Shown here piece by piece: positions 10,291 to 19,052 of a DNA stretch of 33,365 bases (position 1 is the first letter of the stretch; each line of letters opens with the position of its first letter). The position numbers were made by a program, and so were the translations under genes. This DNA comes from Halobacteriaceae archaeon Tc-Br11_E2g27 (GTDB taxonomy: Archaea; Halobacteriota; Halobacteria; Halobacteriales; Haloarculaceae). The notes below the pieces were generated by a model. That model searched no databases. It was given only the letters and a program-made list of their open reading frames with translations, and was not told the DNA's origin. The stretch is from contig LKNH01000003.1 in the NCBI GenBank assembly GCA_001564135.1, positions 1 through 33,365 of the forward strand. Direction: 5' to 3'.

Positions 10291-10835
10291 TTCTGACTCC
10301 TATCGCTAAGTAACTCCGTTCTATAATATCATGTTGATGAAGGCTACAACTCCGGTCGGGAGAGTCTCCATAAATTTCTTAAGTGAATGGATAGCTCATC
10401 TGCTTGTCTTTTACTTTCCGAATTTGAATATCAGTAAAACACTCTTCGGAGCAAGACTATTGACGAACTGCCATCTTGCGGTTTTAGAGAATACAGCCTT
10501 AGCTCAGTGTCGGAGACATCTGTCAAGAATTGAGATTAGCAGTCCGTTGAAAAAGCACCCTGGTTTGGTGTGGAGATATCGACAATCTATTTCACATGGG
10601 AGTCAATGAAAAGCTCTCCGAAGGAAACCCGAGGTCAATGGAAGCGATGACTCCGCCCCCTGTAATAATCTCTCAATCATGTACAAAACAATTATTACCA
10701 AGTGTACCATACTCGGTGAGGATATCAAACTGCCTTTGGGGAATTGTCACTTTCCGATCGTTGTAATGCCCTGACTCACCGAGCAGTAGGGTGTCTGGAC
10801 AGACGGATGCTTTATATTGGCATTCATTAGCAGGC

Positions 10836-10931
10836 TCCAACTATAGTAGGCACTGAAAGTCAATGCACACCCGATTGCACGAATGCTGTGCGATCGGTGT
10901 GTGAATCGTTTCAATTGTTACTATAGTCCAA
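10836..10931. mobile_element. MITE-like palindromic element (86 bp, 10841-10926) flanked by 5-bp direct repeats TCCAA
   Basis: Terminal inverted repeat CTATAGTA ... TACTATAG, extended imperfect palindrome (GCACACCCGATTGCAC / GTGCGATCGGTGTGTG). TCCAA at 10836-10840 and 10927-10931. Confidence 0.75.
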
Positions 10932-11395
10932 AAACCTATCATTTTGTCGCAATTCCTAGGCAGAGAGTCTTCCCGGAAAGAAGATGAGATCATACTGCTC
11001 TAGAATTGGCCGGATTCTGTCGATAGTAATTTGATTGGCCGCTACTGTCTGACTTCGCTCTCAGTGATCTCATTCGATTGGTGTAAAGTCAATCCGATTC
11101 AGTCGTGTGATGAGTTCGTAGGCCCAACAAAGCCGAAAAGCGTCATTCCATCGGAGAGGCAAAATTCTATCTTCGTAATGTAATATCACGCTGTATATCA
11201 ATTTGGGAAATCTCAACCGAGGTCCGCTCACATCGTTATCAAGCTATATGGTTTATCTGGAGAAACAATAGAAAAGCCGCATCGTCAGGCATAAAGATAT
11301 TAACATCAATTCTCAAGCACCATTTAACCGGTGTGATTATCCGCTTCCACCAGTGATAACATCAATACCGTGATATTGTATTTCGATTAGATTAT

Positions 11396-12568
11396 ATGAA
11401 GTGGAGGTATCGGTATACCGTACTAATACTGTGTACGCTTGCATTCTTCGTTACGTATTTTGCGAGGTTAGCGTTCAGCCCCGTGGTTCCGTTTATTACA
11501 GAAGATTTCGAGATTTCGAATACGGTAATAGGATTAGTGCTTTCTGGGATGTGGATCGCGTATGGGCTAGCCCAATATCCAAGCGGGAAGCTTGCTGACC
11601 GGTTCGGGGAAAAACGAATTATACTAATCTCTATCGGTGGGACAGCATTACTCAGTTTTCTCGCTGCGATCTCGCCTGTATTTGTCATTCTTTTTGTAGC
11701 AGCTGTCGGTATCGGTGGAGTTGCGGGGCTTCATTACACAGTTGCATCCACTTTGCTTTCACGATCGTATGATGACATGGGGACAGCAATTGGAATCCAC
11801 GCACTCGGGGCACCGGCAGCTGGATTGCTTGCTCCCGTGGCATCTGCTTGGATCGGAGTAAATTTCGGCTGGCGTCCAGCGATTGCAGCCGTTGGTGCAT
11901 TTGCCGTACCTACCTTTGTGCTTTTTTATTGCCGGGTACGCCCCACCGTTCCACGCCAACCCGATGGTGGGAATACTCCAGATGAGACGGTCAATTCTTT
12001 CTTTTCCTTCCTGAGAAAGCCCACTATCGCCTTTTCGTCAATTGTTGCTATACTTGCTATGTTCCCAATCAACGGGTTGACATCATTTCTTCCAACGTTT
12101 CTGATTGATTTTCACGGTTATAGCCCAACACTAGCTGGGGTCGTTTTTGCTGGGTTCTTTGTAGCCCGTGGATTAATTCAAGTCGGTGTTGGCCGTCTCT
12201 CTGACCGTTATGCGCGTGATACCATGGTCGCTGTTTGCCTAATTGTCGGCGTACTTGGACTTCTTTTTTTCCTCGCAGCACCGGGAGTTGGCGTAATTGG
12301 TATAGCGGTGGTACTCTTCGCGACTGGAAACAGCTTTTTTGCAGCACTCGAACCGAAAATATTCGATAACCTTACCGAAGATGAACGGAATGCAGGGTTT
12401 GGTGTGTTTCGTACCGTTTACGTTGTTGTTGGTTCGACTGGCTCTGTGGGAGTCGGCGCACTTGCAGATATCTTTGGTTGGGTTATTACGTTCATAGTGC
12501 TGGCATCTCTGTTCATGCTCTCATTTTTGTTCATTCTTGGAAACCGCCTTTTCCAACTCGGTTATTGA
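11396..12568 (+). CDS. MFS transporter
   Basis: 390 aa, multiple TM segments, GKLADRFGEKR loop and RLSDRYARD. Confidence 0.9.
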   Translation: MKWRYRYTVLILCTLAFFVTYFARLAFSPVVPFITEDFEISNTVIGLVLSGMWIAYGLAQYPSGKLADRFGEKRIILISIGGTALLSFLAAISPVFVILFVAAVGIGGVAGLHYTVASTLLSRSYDDMGTAIGIHALGAPAAGLLAPVASAWIGVNFGWRPAIAAVGAFAVPTFVLFYCRVRPTVPRQPDGGNTPDETVNSFFSFLRKPTIAFSSIVAILAMFPINGLTSFLPTFLIDFHGYSPTLAGVVFAGFFVARGLIQVGVGRLSDRYARDTMVAVCLIVGVLGLLFFLAAPGVGVIGIAVVLFATGNSFFAALEPKIFDNLTEDERNAGFGVFRTVYVVVGSTGSVGVGALADIFGWVITFIVLASLFMLSFLFILGNRLFQLGY

Positions 12569-12578
12569 TTCGATGAAA

Positions 12579-13004
12579 TTACTTCAACGATACAGTGACC
12601 GGGATATCAGAATTCAACATTACAGATTGTATCAAACTACCGAATAATACTTTCCCGGACGGCGATCTTTTCCTACCGGTCATCACGATTCGATCTGCAT
12701 CAATCTCCTCTGCAGTTTCAATGATTGCAGATTTAGGATTTGCGTGTTCACGCCGTAACTCAACATGTAATCCTTCATCTTGCAAATATTCTTGTGCCCT
12801 TATTGCACTTTCAGGAAAGTTCGATTCATCGTACCACTCTTTTGAACTTACTTTTGGCCCTTCGTCAGTGGCTTCGACTTTCTTGACCACGTTTAGAATG
12901 GTGACTTCGACATTACCCGAGGGGTCAGGAAGTGAAGTTATGATTTTAGACGCTGATAGTGCCTGTTTTTCATCACTACCGACTGGAAGTAATATCCGAA
13001 ACAT
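12579..13004 (-). CDS. universal stress protein UspA family
   Basis: MFRILLPVGSDEKQALSASKII ... ADRIVMTGRKRSPSGKVLFGSLIQSVMLNSDIPVTVSLK. The inner ATG is the likely start; the track start at 13043 adds a weak extension. Confidence 0.88.
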   Translation of the reverse strand: MFRILLPVGSDEKQALSASKIITSLPDPSGNVEVTILNVVKKVEATDEGPKVSSKEWYDESNFPESAIRAQEYLQDEGLHVELRREHANPKSAIIETAEEIDADRIVMTGRKRSPSGKVLFGSLIQSVMLNSDIPVTVSLK

Positions 13005-13097
13005 GTGGTATACATAAACTAGCAGGGATAAAAAGCTATCCAATAAAAGAAGTATCGTTACTTAAACCAGAGCCAAAAAATATAGTACAGTTCAATA

Positions 13098-13490
13098 ATG
13101 ATATTCTCTCGTGTGTCAGAAAAGCCAATAAACTCTGTCAAGCTGACAGCGGACGATCCCTATGAAGAAATCGACATTAGCGACCTCCCAAAATGGTGGC
13201 AAGAATGTTTGCAGGAATTCGAGGAACATGACCTTCACACATACGTCCCAGCACACTTCACTGACGGGAAAGTTCTTCACGAGATGATTCGAGAACTGGA
13301 AACCAGACACAAAATCACAATTTCACTTGTTCGAGTTGGCGGTAAGCCGGATAGCAAGTGGACAATTAACGTGAACGAGTCAGAAGTCGGCACTCTCCCA
13401 CGGCGAAGGCATCGCTCCGGAGTCTCTATCATCGAGATGAAGAGCGAGGAATTTGCTGAACTCATCGACCGTGCTTTACTCGACGAGTGA
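13098..13490 (+). CDS. hypothetical protein (130 aa)
   Basis: Acidic ORF with plausible composition, no opposing gene; no motif recognised. Confidence 0.6.
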   Translation: MIFSRVSEKPINSVKLTADDPYEEIDISDLPKWWQECLQEFEEHDLHTYVPAHFTDGKVLHEMIRELETRHKITISLVRVGGKPDSKWTINVNESEVGTLPRRRHRSGVSIIEMKSEEFAELIDRALLDE

Positions 13491-13750
13491 ATCAACCAGC
13501 AAAGGGTCAAAACTCTAATCAAAATTGAATATAGGGTTGGGAGAGTATCGGGGCCTGATAATATAATTACTTGTAGACGTGATTTTGATCTTACCTTCCT
13601 AATGCAAGGGTGAGAATGTAACAACTAATTAAGGGATGAATGATATTCGGAACTAGTGATGAATATGACAGTAAGGTTTATTCCTCGAAGTCAGACTGAG
13701 CGATTAGGTAAGAAGACGTAATGGTGATAAATTCAGCAACTACCTCTAAT

Positions 13751-14122
13751 CTACAACTCAACGTATACCTTACAATCGTCTACGACCACATCATAAGTCG
13801 GAAGCACGTACTCTGAACTTGCTAAGTGCTCCCCGGTTTTCACGTCGAACTCCCAACCGTGCCACGGGCAGGCAACTACTTCGCCCTCCTGATCGTAAGA
13901 AAGTTCCATTTCTTCATTAACCGTAACAGTTCCAGAGAGAAGTCCCTCACAGGCTGGCCCCCCCTGATGGACGCAGTAGTTTGCGACAGCGTAGTATTCG
14001 CCGTCGACATCAAAAACGGCTATTTCACGACCCTGGATTTCAGCAATAACCCTGTCGTTCGATTCAAGTTCTGCCGTCGATGCAACGAAATATCTTTTTT
14101 TGTCTGTTGTTGTATCTGACAT
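13751..14122 (-). CDS. Rieske [2Fe-2S] ferredoxin-like protein
   Basis: NYCVHQGGPACEG and ACPWHGWEFDVKTGEHL match the CxHxnCxxH Rieske cluster motif. Confidence 0.93.
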   Translation of the reverse strand: MSDTTTDKKRYFVASTAELESNDRVIAEIQGREIAVFDVDGEYYAVANYCVHQGGPACEGLLSGTVTVNEEMELSYDQEGEVVACPWHGWEFDVKTGEHLASSEYVLPTYDVVVDDCKVYVEL

Positions 14123-14124
14123 TG

Positions 14125-15228
14125 TTAGAAATCATAGACCGAAAGCGCAGTCTGTCCGTAGATATTCTCGATCTCCTCGTCAGAGAACTTACCACGAAGC
14201 ATCTTTAACAATTCGTCAGAATGATCAAAGTCAAGATGTGGGTAATCTGACGAGAACATAAGATTGTTTCCACCATCGAACAAACGAAGCGTGTGTTCGA
14301 TGTATGCCGGGTCGTCAGCTCCCTCTAAAGGCTGGCTGGTAAAGTAGAACTGATCCCTAATGTAATCGCTCGGTTGCTGGTTGAGCATTGGCGCATCTTC
14401 ACGTTTGCCTGAGTACTCGGCATCAAACCGACGCATAAAGTAGGGTATCCAGCCGATACCAGCTTCCTGAATAATGAAATTAAGTTCGGGGTACTTAACA
14501 GGAATCCCCTGGGTAATCATACTGGATAAGTTGACCATATGCTGCATCGCGTGTGCTGGAACATGCGTACTGAGGTATCGGTCTAGTCCGTGAAACTGTT
14601 GCGGAAAGTTCTTCATCATTGTTCCCGCTGCGTTGTGCATCATCACTGGAAGCCCTTTGGACTCGGCAGCTTCGTAAATCGGTTCGTATTGGCTGTTTCC
14701 TAGCGGCGGATGGACACCTCCGCTCGGGACGAACGCTGCAATTATTCCATCTTCATCGCCGTGTTTCTCGATCTCCTCAGCCCCACGTTGGGGTTTCTGC
14801 GGTGGCACAACAACCGCGCCATACAGCCCCTCGTTAGGTTCGATAAAAGTATCTAGCAAGTATTCATTGTAGGCGCCTGCTAACGCACCCGCCAGTTCGT
14901 CGTGATGGACGCACGCAAGATAGAGATTTTGTGTCGGTGTCAGAACGGAACGGTCCGTCTCAAGCATTTCCATTCCACGGCGGACATCCTCAGGTGAGCG
15001 AACAGTTTCGGATTGTACCTTTCCAGTCGTAACAGGCGTAAGAAATCCTGGTGTTGGGTACAGGTTGCTGAGATACCCGTAGTCGTCACCCGTACTCCTT
15101 GAAAGCATTTTATTGAACGGCTCTTCGATGTACGGCAAAATGTCGGATTGCCGTTCAACTAAGTGGAAGTCGCAATCAACGACGGTATCAAGGTCACTAA
15201 TTCTTTGTATCTTGGAAGTCTCTACCAT
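14125..15228 (-). CDS. amidohydrolase family (amidohydrolase_2 / ACMSD-like) protein
   Basis: DCDFHLVE metal motif, GLPVMMHNAAG, LNFIIQEAGIGWIPYFMRRFDAEY, NLMFSSDYPHLDFDHS. Adjacent to and codirectional with the Rieske gene. Confidence 0.88.
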   Translation of the reverse strand: MVETSKIQRISDLDTVVDCDFHLVERQSDILPYIEEPFNKMLSRSTGDDYGYLSNLYPTPGFLTPVTTGKVQSETVRSPEDVRRGMEMLETDRSVLTPTQNLYLACVHHDELAGALAGAYNEYLLDTFIEPNEGLYGAVVVPPQKPQRGAEEIEKHGDEDGIIAAFVPSGGVHPPLGNSQYEPIYEAAESKGLPVMMHNAAGTMMKNFPQQFHGLDRYLSTHVPAHAMQHMVNLSSMITQGIPVKYPELNFIIQEAGIGWIPYFMRRFDAEYSGKREDAPMLNQQPSDYIRDQFYFTSQPLEGADDPAYIEHTLRLFDGGNNLMFSSDYPHLDFDHSDELLKMLRGKFSDEEIENIYGQTALSVYDF

Positions 15229-15282
15229 AGTAGATACATGTTGATGGGACCGTTTAAATAATTAACTCAACCTCAGAGCATC

Positions 15283-15970
15283 GTGTTCAGATATGCTGAT
15301 TCCATGCGAAAGTAAATCTGCGTAACCACTCGTCGGCAGTTTCTGCTTCGGCGTTGCTAAAATAGTATGAAAACAAAGATATTCGTCTTTTTACCTCTCA
15401 AAGGACACGTTCGATGCTGTTGCGATCACCGTGGCGCTTAACATGTGATCGAGTCCGTACCGAGAACACGCGTCTTTCAACGAGTGCGAGCCATCGATGA
15501 GAAAGACAGCATCAGAACCATCGTGTTTCTCGCGGAGTTGTGCGAGAAACTGTTGAGCAAGAATACTGTTTTTTGTCGGTTCAATCTGTGTATGAAGTAG
15601 TTCATTCGTTTCAGGATCGGCAGCTTCGTACAGCCAATGCTGCTCGTTGTTAACCCGGAACACAGTCTCATCAGCCGTAACGTGATCCGCCGACTGAACA
15701 GATTCCAGCTGTAATTCCCCCCTTGTGAAACCAATTGTGAACAATCAATTGTGCCCGGTCGGCACGAAAAATATCAAGGAGATTTACTGTATTTTGGGGA
15801 GATAATTCAGCAAGGTACAATTCAATACCGAGCTTCATCAGAAATCGTGGTGTCGCTTCACGTTCAATACAATCTAAGTCCATCTGGTCAATACTACCGC
15901 TGAGGCGTGTGCTTTCGGGCACGGTCACTTTGAAAACATCACGCCTCGCTCTTCATCCTTATTTGAACAC
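15283..15970 (-). mobile_element. remnant IS6-like insertion sequence with putative terminal inverted repeats
   Basis: GTGTTCAGATA at 15283-15293 versus TATTTGAACAC at 15960-15970 (10/11 match in inverted orientation) bracket the transposase pseudogene; total 688 bp. No matching target duplication seen. Confidence 0.6.
15287..15928 (-). pseudogene. degenerate IS6-family transposase
   Basis: Pieces in three frame segments: STRLSGSIDQMDLDCIERE...VHNWFHKG; then GELQLESVQSADHVTADETVFRVNNEQHWLYEAADPETNELLH...DAVFLIDGSHSLKDACSRYGLDH; then HVKRHGDRNSIERVL*EVKRRISLFSYYFSNAEAETADEWLRRFTFAWNQHI*. Frame break at a G6 run (15717-15722), another near 15445, in-frame stop at 15398-15400. Confidence 0.85.
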
Positions 15971-16027
15971 CGCCTTGCAAAAATACCCAAATTAAAAGTA
16001 ACTGTCCACCATCAATAATGATAACAT

Positions 16028-17185
16028 ATGCCATCCCCAATTCGCGTCCTCCATGTCGACGACCAACCCAGTTTCGGAGAACTCGTGGCGGAGTTTCTTG
16101 AACGGGAGAAAGAGCGGATTGAGGTACTGACGGAAACTAATCCAAAGGATGCATTTGAGCGACTCTCGGAAGACCCATCGAGGATTGATTGTTTCGTAAG
16201 CGACCACGATATGCCAGGAAAAACTGGAATCGAACTGCTCGAAGACGTCCGCAGTGAGTATCCTGATTTACCGTTTATCCTCTATACCGGAAAAGGTTCG
16301 GAGGAGATTGCGAGCGAAGCTATTTCCGCAGGTGTAACAGACTATCTCCAAAAAGGAAGCGATGCAAGCCAGTATACGGTACTGGCAAACAGAATTGAGA
16401 ACGCAGTCAGCCAGTACCGAACGAAACAGGAGGCAGAACAGACCCGAAAGCGCCTGTCGCTTTTCTTTGAGCAATCACCACTGGGTGTCATCGAGTGGGA
16501 CGAGCAATTCACTTGCAAACGTCTCAATAAGAAGGCGACCGAGATTCTCGGATACTCCGAGAGTGAACTTGAAGATAAATCATGGCGTGCAGTCGTTCCA
16601 GAGAGCGATAGTGACCCCGTGGAAAGGGTTGTTTCACAGTTACTCGAAGCACAAGGTGGATACCACAGTGTCAATGAAAATAGACGGAAAGATGGCGAGC
16701 ATATCATTTGCGAGTGGCATAATCGCGTTGTCACAGACGATGATGATTCCGTTGTCGCTATCTTCTCTCAGTTCCAGGAGATAACCGAACGGCGGGAACA
16801 GAACCGAGAACTCGAAGAAAAGAATGTGTTGCTCTCAACGTTATTTGAGGCGCTGCCCGTTGGCGTTCTCGTTGAAGATGAGTCACGCAACGTTCTTGCT
16901 GCTAACCAACAGCTATTTCAACTGTTTGACTTTCCTGGAGAGCCAACAGATATCCACGGCAAAGACTGCGAAAAACTCGCAAAGCAAGTTAGTAACTCGT
17001 TTGCTGAACCCAAGGATTTTATTATCCAAATCGAACAGGCTATAAAGAAAGGTAGTCCCTACGCCGACAAAGAGTTCACGTTGGAAGATGGACGTGTTCT
17101 GAAGCAGAGTTACCGACCAATTGCGTTACCTGATGGGCCGGGGCATCTCTGGCTATATCGTACGGAGAGGTCTCCAATCGAGTGA
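16028..17185 (+). CDS. response-regulator receiver domain with two PAS domains (no kinase domain)
   Basis: VLHVDDQPSFGEL, DCFVSDHDMPGKTGIELLEDV, FILYTGKGSEEIASEAISAGVTDYLQKGSD (receiver). Two PAS-like blocks: LSLFFEQSPLGVIEWDEQF..., LSTLFEALPVGVLVEDESRN.... Confidence 0.88.
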   Translation: MPSPIRVLHVDDQPSFGELVAEFLEREKERIEVLTETNPKDAFERLSEDPSRIDCFVSDHDMPGKTGIELLEDVRSEYPDLPFILYTGKGSEEIASEAISAGVTDYLQKGSDASQYTVLANRIENAVSQYRTKQEAEQTRKRLSLFFEQSPLGVIEWDEQFTCKRLNKKATEILGYSESELEDKSWRAVVPESDSDPVERVVSQLLEAQGGYHSVNENRRKDGEHIICEWHNRVVTDDDDSVVAIFSQFQEITERREQNRELEEKNVLLSTLFEALPVGVLVEDESRNVLAANQQLFQLFDFPGEPTDIHGKDCEKLAKQVSNSFAEPKDFIIQIEQAIKKGSPYADKEFTLEDGRVLKQSYRPIALPDGPGHLWLYRTERSPIE

Positions 17186-17471
17186 ATTTTAACTCTCTTG
17201 GGATGAAAAAGTGGGGGGTGCCAGAAATATAATATTATGGTATAATATTGGAATATGAGTTTTAAATATTATATTTTAGTCTAATATATAATTATTAGAT
17301 TTTATTGTCACATTTGATTGGTATCTTAGAAGCATTCTCGTCTGAAAAGTTGAGGCAGGGAAAGACTGTCCCTACCAAGAGATATCAAACCGGCCACTGC
17401 CCACTCTTTGCAGCAGTAATACACCAGCCGCCCGAGTCGATAATCCGCTTGACTACCAGGAAGTTTAGCAG

Positions 17472-19052
17472 CTAATTTTTCGCATCGTTGTCTGGTTCCG
17501 AATCCGAGTGGCCGTGTAATTCGCCAAATCCACCACCACCAGGAGTCTTTACGGTAATCCGAGCTCCGGCGTCAACAGCAACTGTTGTCTTCGCGGGTAA
17601 CGGTTCACCATCAAGAAGGTTTTCGCCCGGGGACCCAGGTTCGCCACCTGCTTGGCCCTCTGGTGAAGTACGCCGACGCTCGGTCAACAACGAAACCATC
17701 GCAGGTTCGTCAACGCGAACCGACCGAATAATACCCATGCCACCACGATATTTGCCTTTCCCGCCACTGCCCTCCCGGAGAGCGTACTTCTCTACGGTTA
17801 ATGGGTAGCTTGCCTCAAGAGCCTCAATCGGCGTATTGAGCGTGTTCGTCATACCTACCTGCACGCCATCAAGTCCGTCACCAGTAGGTCTGGCTCCGGA
17901 CCCACCAGCAATGGTTTCATAATACGTGAATCCTTCGTGGGTGCGACTCCCGATGATGAGGTTGTTCATCGTCCCCTGTCCTTGTGCTGGGATTTGCTCC
18001 GGAAGTGCCTTCGCAAACGCCGAGAACACAACATCCATCACCCGTTGGCTCGTTTCGACGTTGCCACCGACGACTGCCGCAGGCAGCGTTGGATTCAATA
18101 ATGAACCCTCCGGTAACTGTACGGTCACCGGCTCGTAACAACCGGCATTTGGCGGGATATCCGGGTCAGTCACGCTCCGGAGGACAAAATACACTGCACT
18201 CTGGGCAACAGCTGGTGGGGCGTTCATATTACCTGGTACCTGGTCCGCTGTGCCGGTAAAGTCGAGAGTCGCATGGTCCCCCTCAACAGTCAGTTCAACC
18301 TGTATCGGAATTTCTTCCTCGGTGATTCCGTCGCCTTCCAGAACATCCGCTGCCGAATAGGTTCCATCAGGTATCGTTCCGAGTTCCGTCGCTATCCTCT
18401 CTCGTGAATAGTCGATGACTGCATCAAAGGCCTCGCTAACCGTATCTAACCCATGTCGATTACAGAGTTCGGTAAGCCGTTTGTCGGCCCGTTTGTTTGC
18501 GGCAAGTTGGGCACGTAAATCTGCCGTTCGCTCTGCTGGGTTTCTGACGTTAGAAAGCACCAACGAGAGCACATCCTCCTGAAAAGAGCCACCAACCTGC
18601 AATCGGACAGGCGGAATACGAAGCCCTTCCTCGTATATCTCTTGGGCACCAGCGGGCATACTTCCCGGTGTCCGCCCGCCAACGTCGCTGTGATGTGCTC
18701 GTGATACACCGTATGCAACTATAGAATTCCCGATGGCGATAGGCGAGACAATCGTGATATCGGGTAAGTGGGTCCCACCAGTAAACGGGTCGTTAAGAAC
18801 GAAGGTATCGCCCGGTTCAGGCTCTTGATTACGGACCGCCTCGACCGCTTCAGGCATCGCACCAAGATGCACAGGGATATGCTCTGCTTGGGCGATCATC
18901 CGGCCCTCAGCATCAAACAGGGCAGTTGAGCAGTCCTGTCGTTCTTTGATATTGGGAGAATACGCAGCATGAATGAGAACGTCGCCCATCTCCTCTGCAA
19001 TGCCGACAAGCTTGTTGCGGAGTACTTCAAGCTCAATCGCATCAAGAGCCAT
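17472..19052 (-). CDS. hyuB: hydantoinase B/oxoprolinase family protein (HyuB)
   Basis: SPNIKERQDCSTALFDAEGRMIAQAEHIPVHLGAMPEAV, GDTFVLNDPFTGGTHLPDITIVSPI, VGGNVETSQRVMDVVFSAFAKALPEQIPAQGQGTMNN, GGKGKYRGGMGIIR. Confidence 0.93.
   Translation of the reverse strand: MALDAIELEVLRNKLVGIAEEMGDVLIHAAYSPNIKERQDCSTALFDAEGRMIAQAEHIPVHLGAMPEAVEAVRNQEPEPGDTFVLNDPFTGGTHLPDITIVSPIAIGNSIVAYGVSRAHHSDVGGRTPGSMPAGAQEIYEEGLRIPPVRLQVGGSFQEDVLSLVLSNVRNPAERTADLRAQLAANKRADKRLTELCNRHGLDTVSEAFDAVIDYSRERIATELGTIPDGTYSAADVLEGDGITEEEIPIQVELTVEGDHATLDFTGTADQVPGNMNAPPAVAQSAVYFVLRSVTDPDIPPNAGCYEPVTVQLPEGSLLNPTLPAAVVGGNVETSQRVMDVVFSAFAKALPEQIPAQGQGTMNNLIIGSRTHEGFTYYETIAGGSGARPTGDGLDGVQVGMTNTLNTPIEALEASYPLTVEKYALREGSGGKGKYRGGMGIIRSVRVDEPAMVSLLTERRRTSPEGQAGGEPGSPGENLLDGEPLPAKTTVAVDAGARITVKTPGGGGFGELHGHSDSEPDNDAKN

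Noticed and set aside
13530-13600. GGTTGGGAGAGTAT shared in inverted orientation with about 3397-3412, possible second copy of the 3.3-kb relic
   Set aside because: A 14-bp match is expected a few times by chance between two strands of a 33-kb window and the flanks align poorly.
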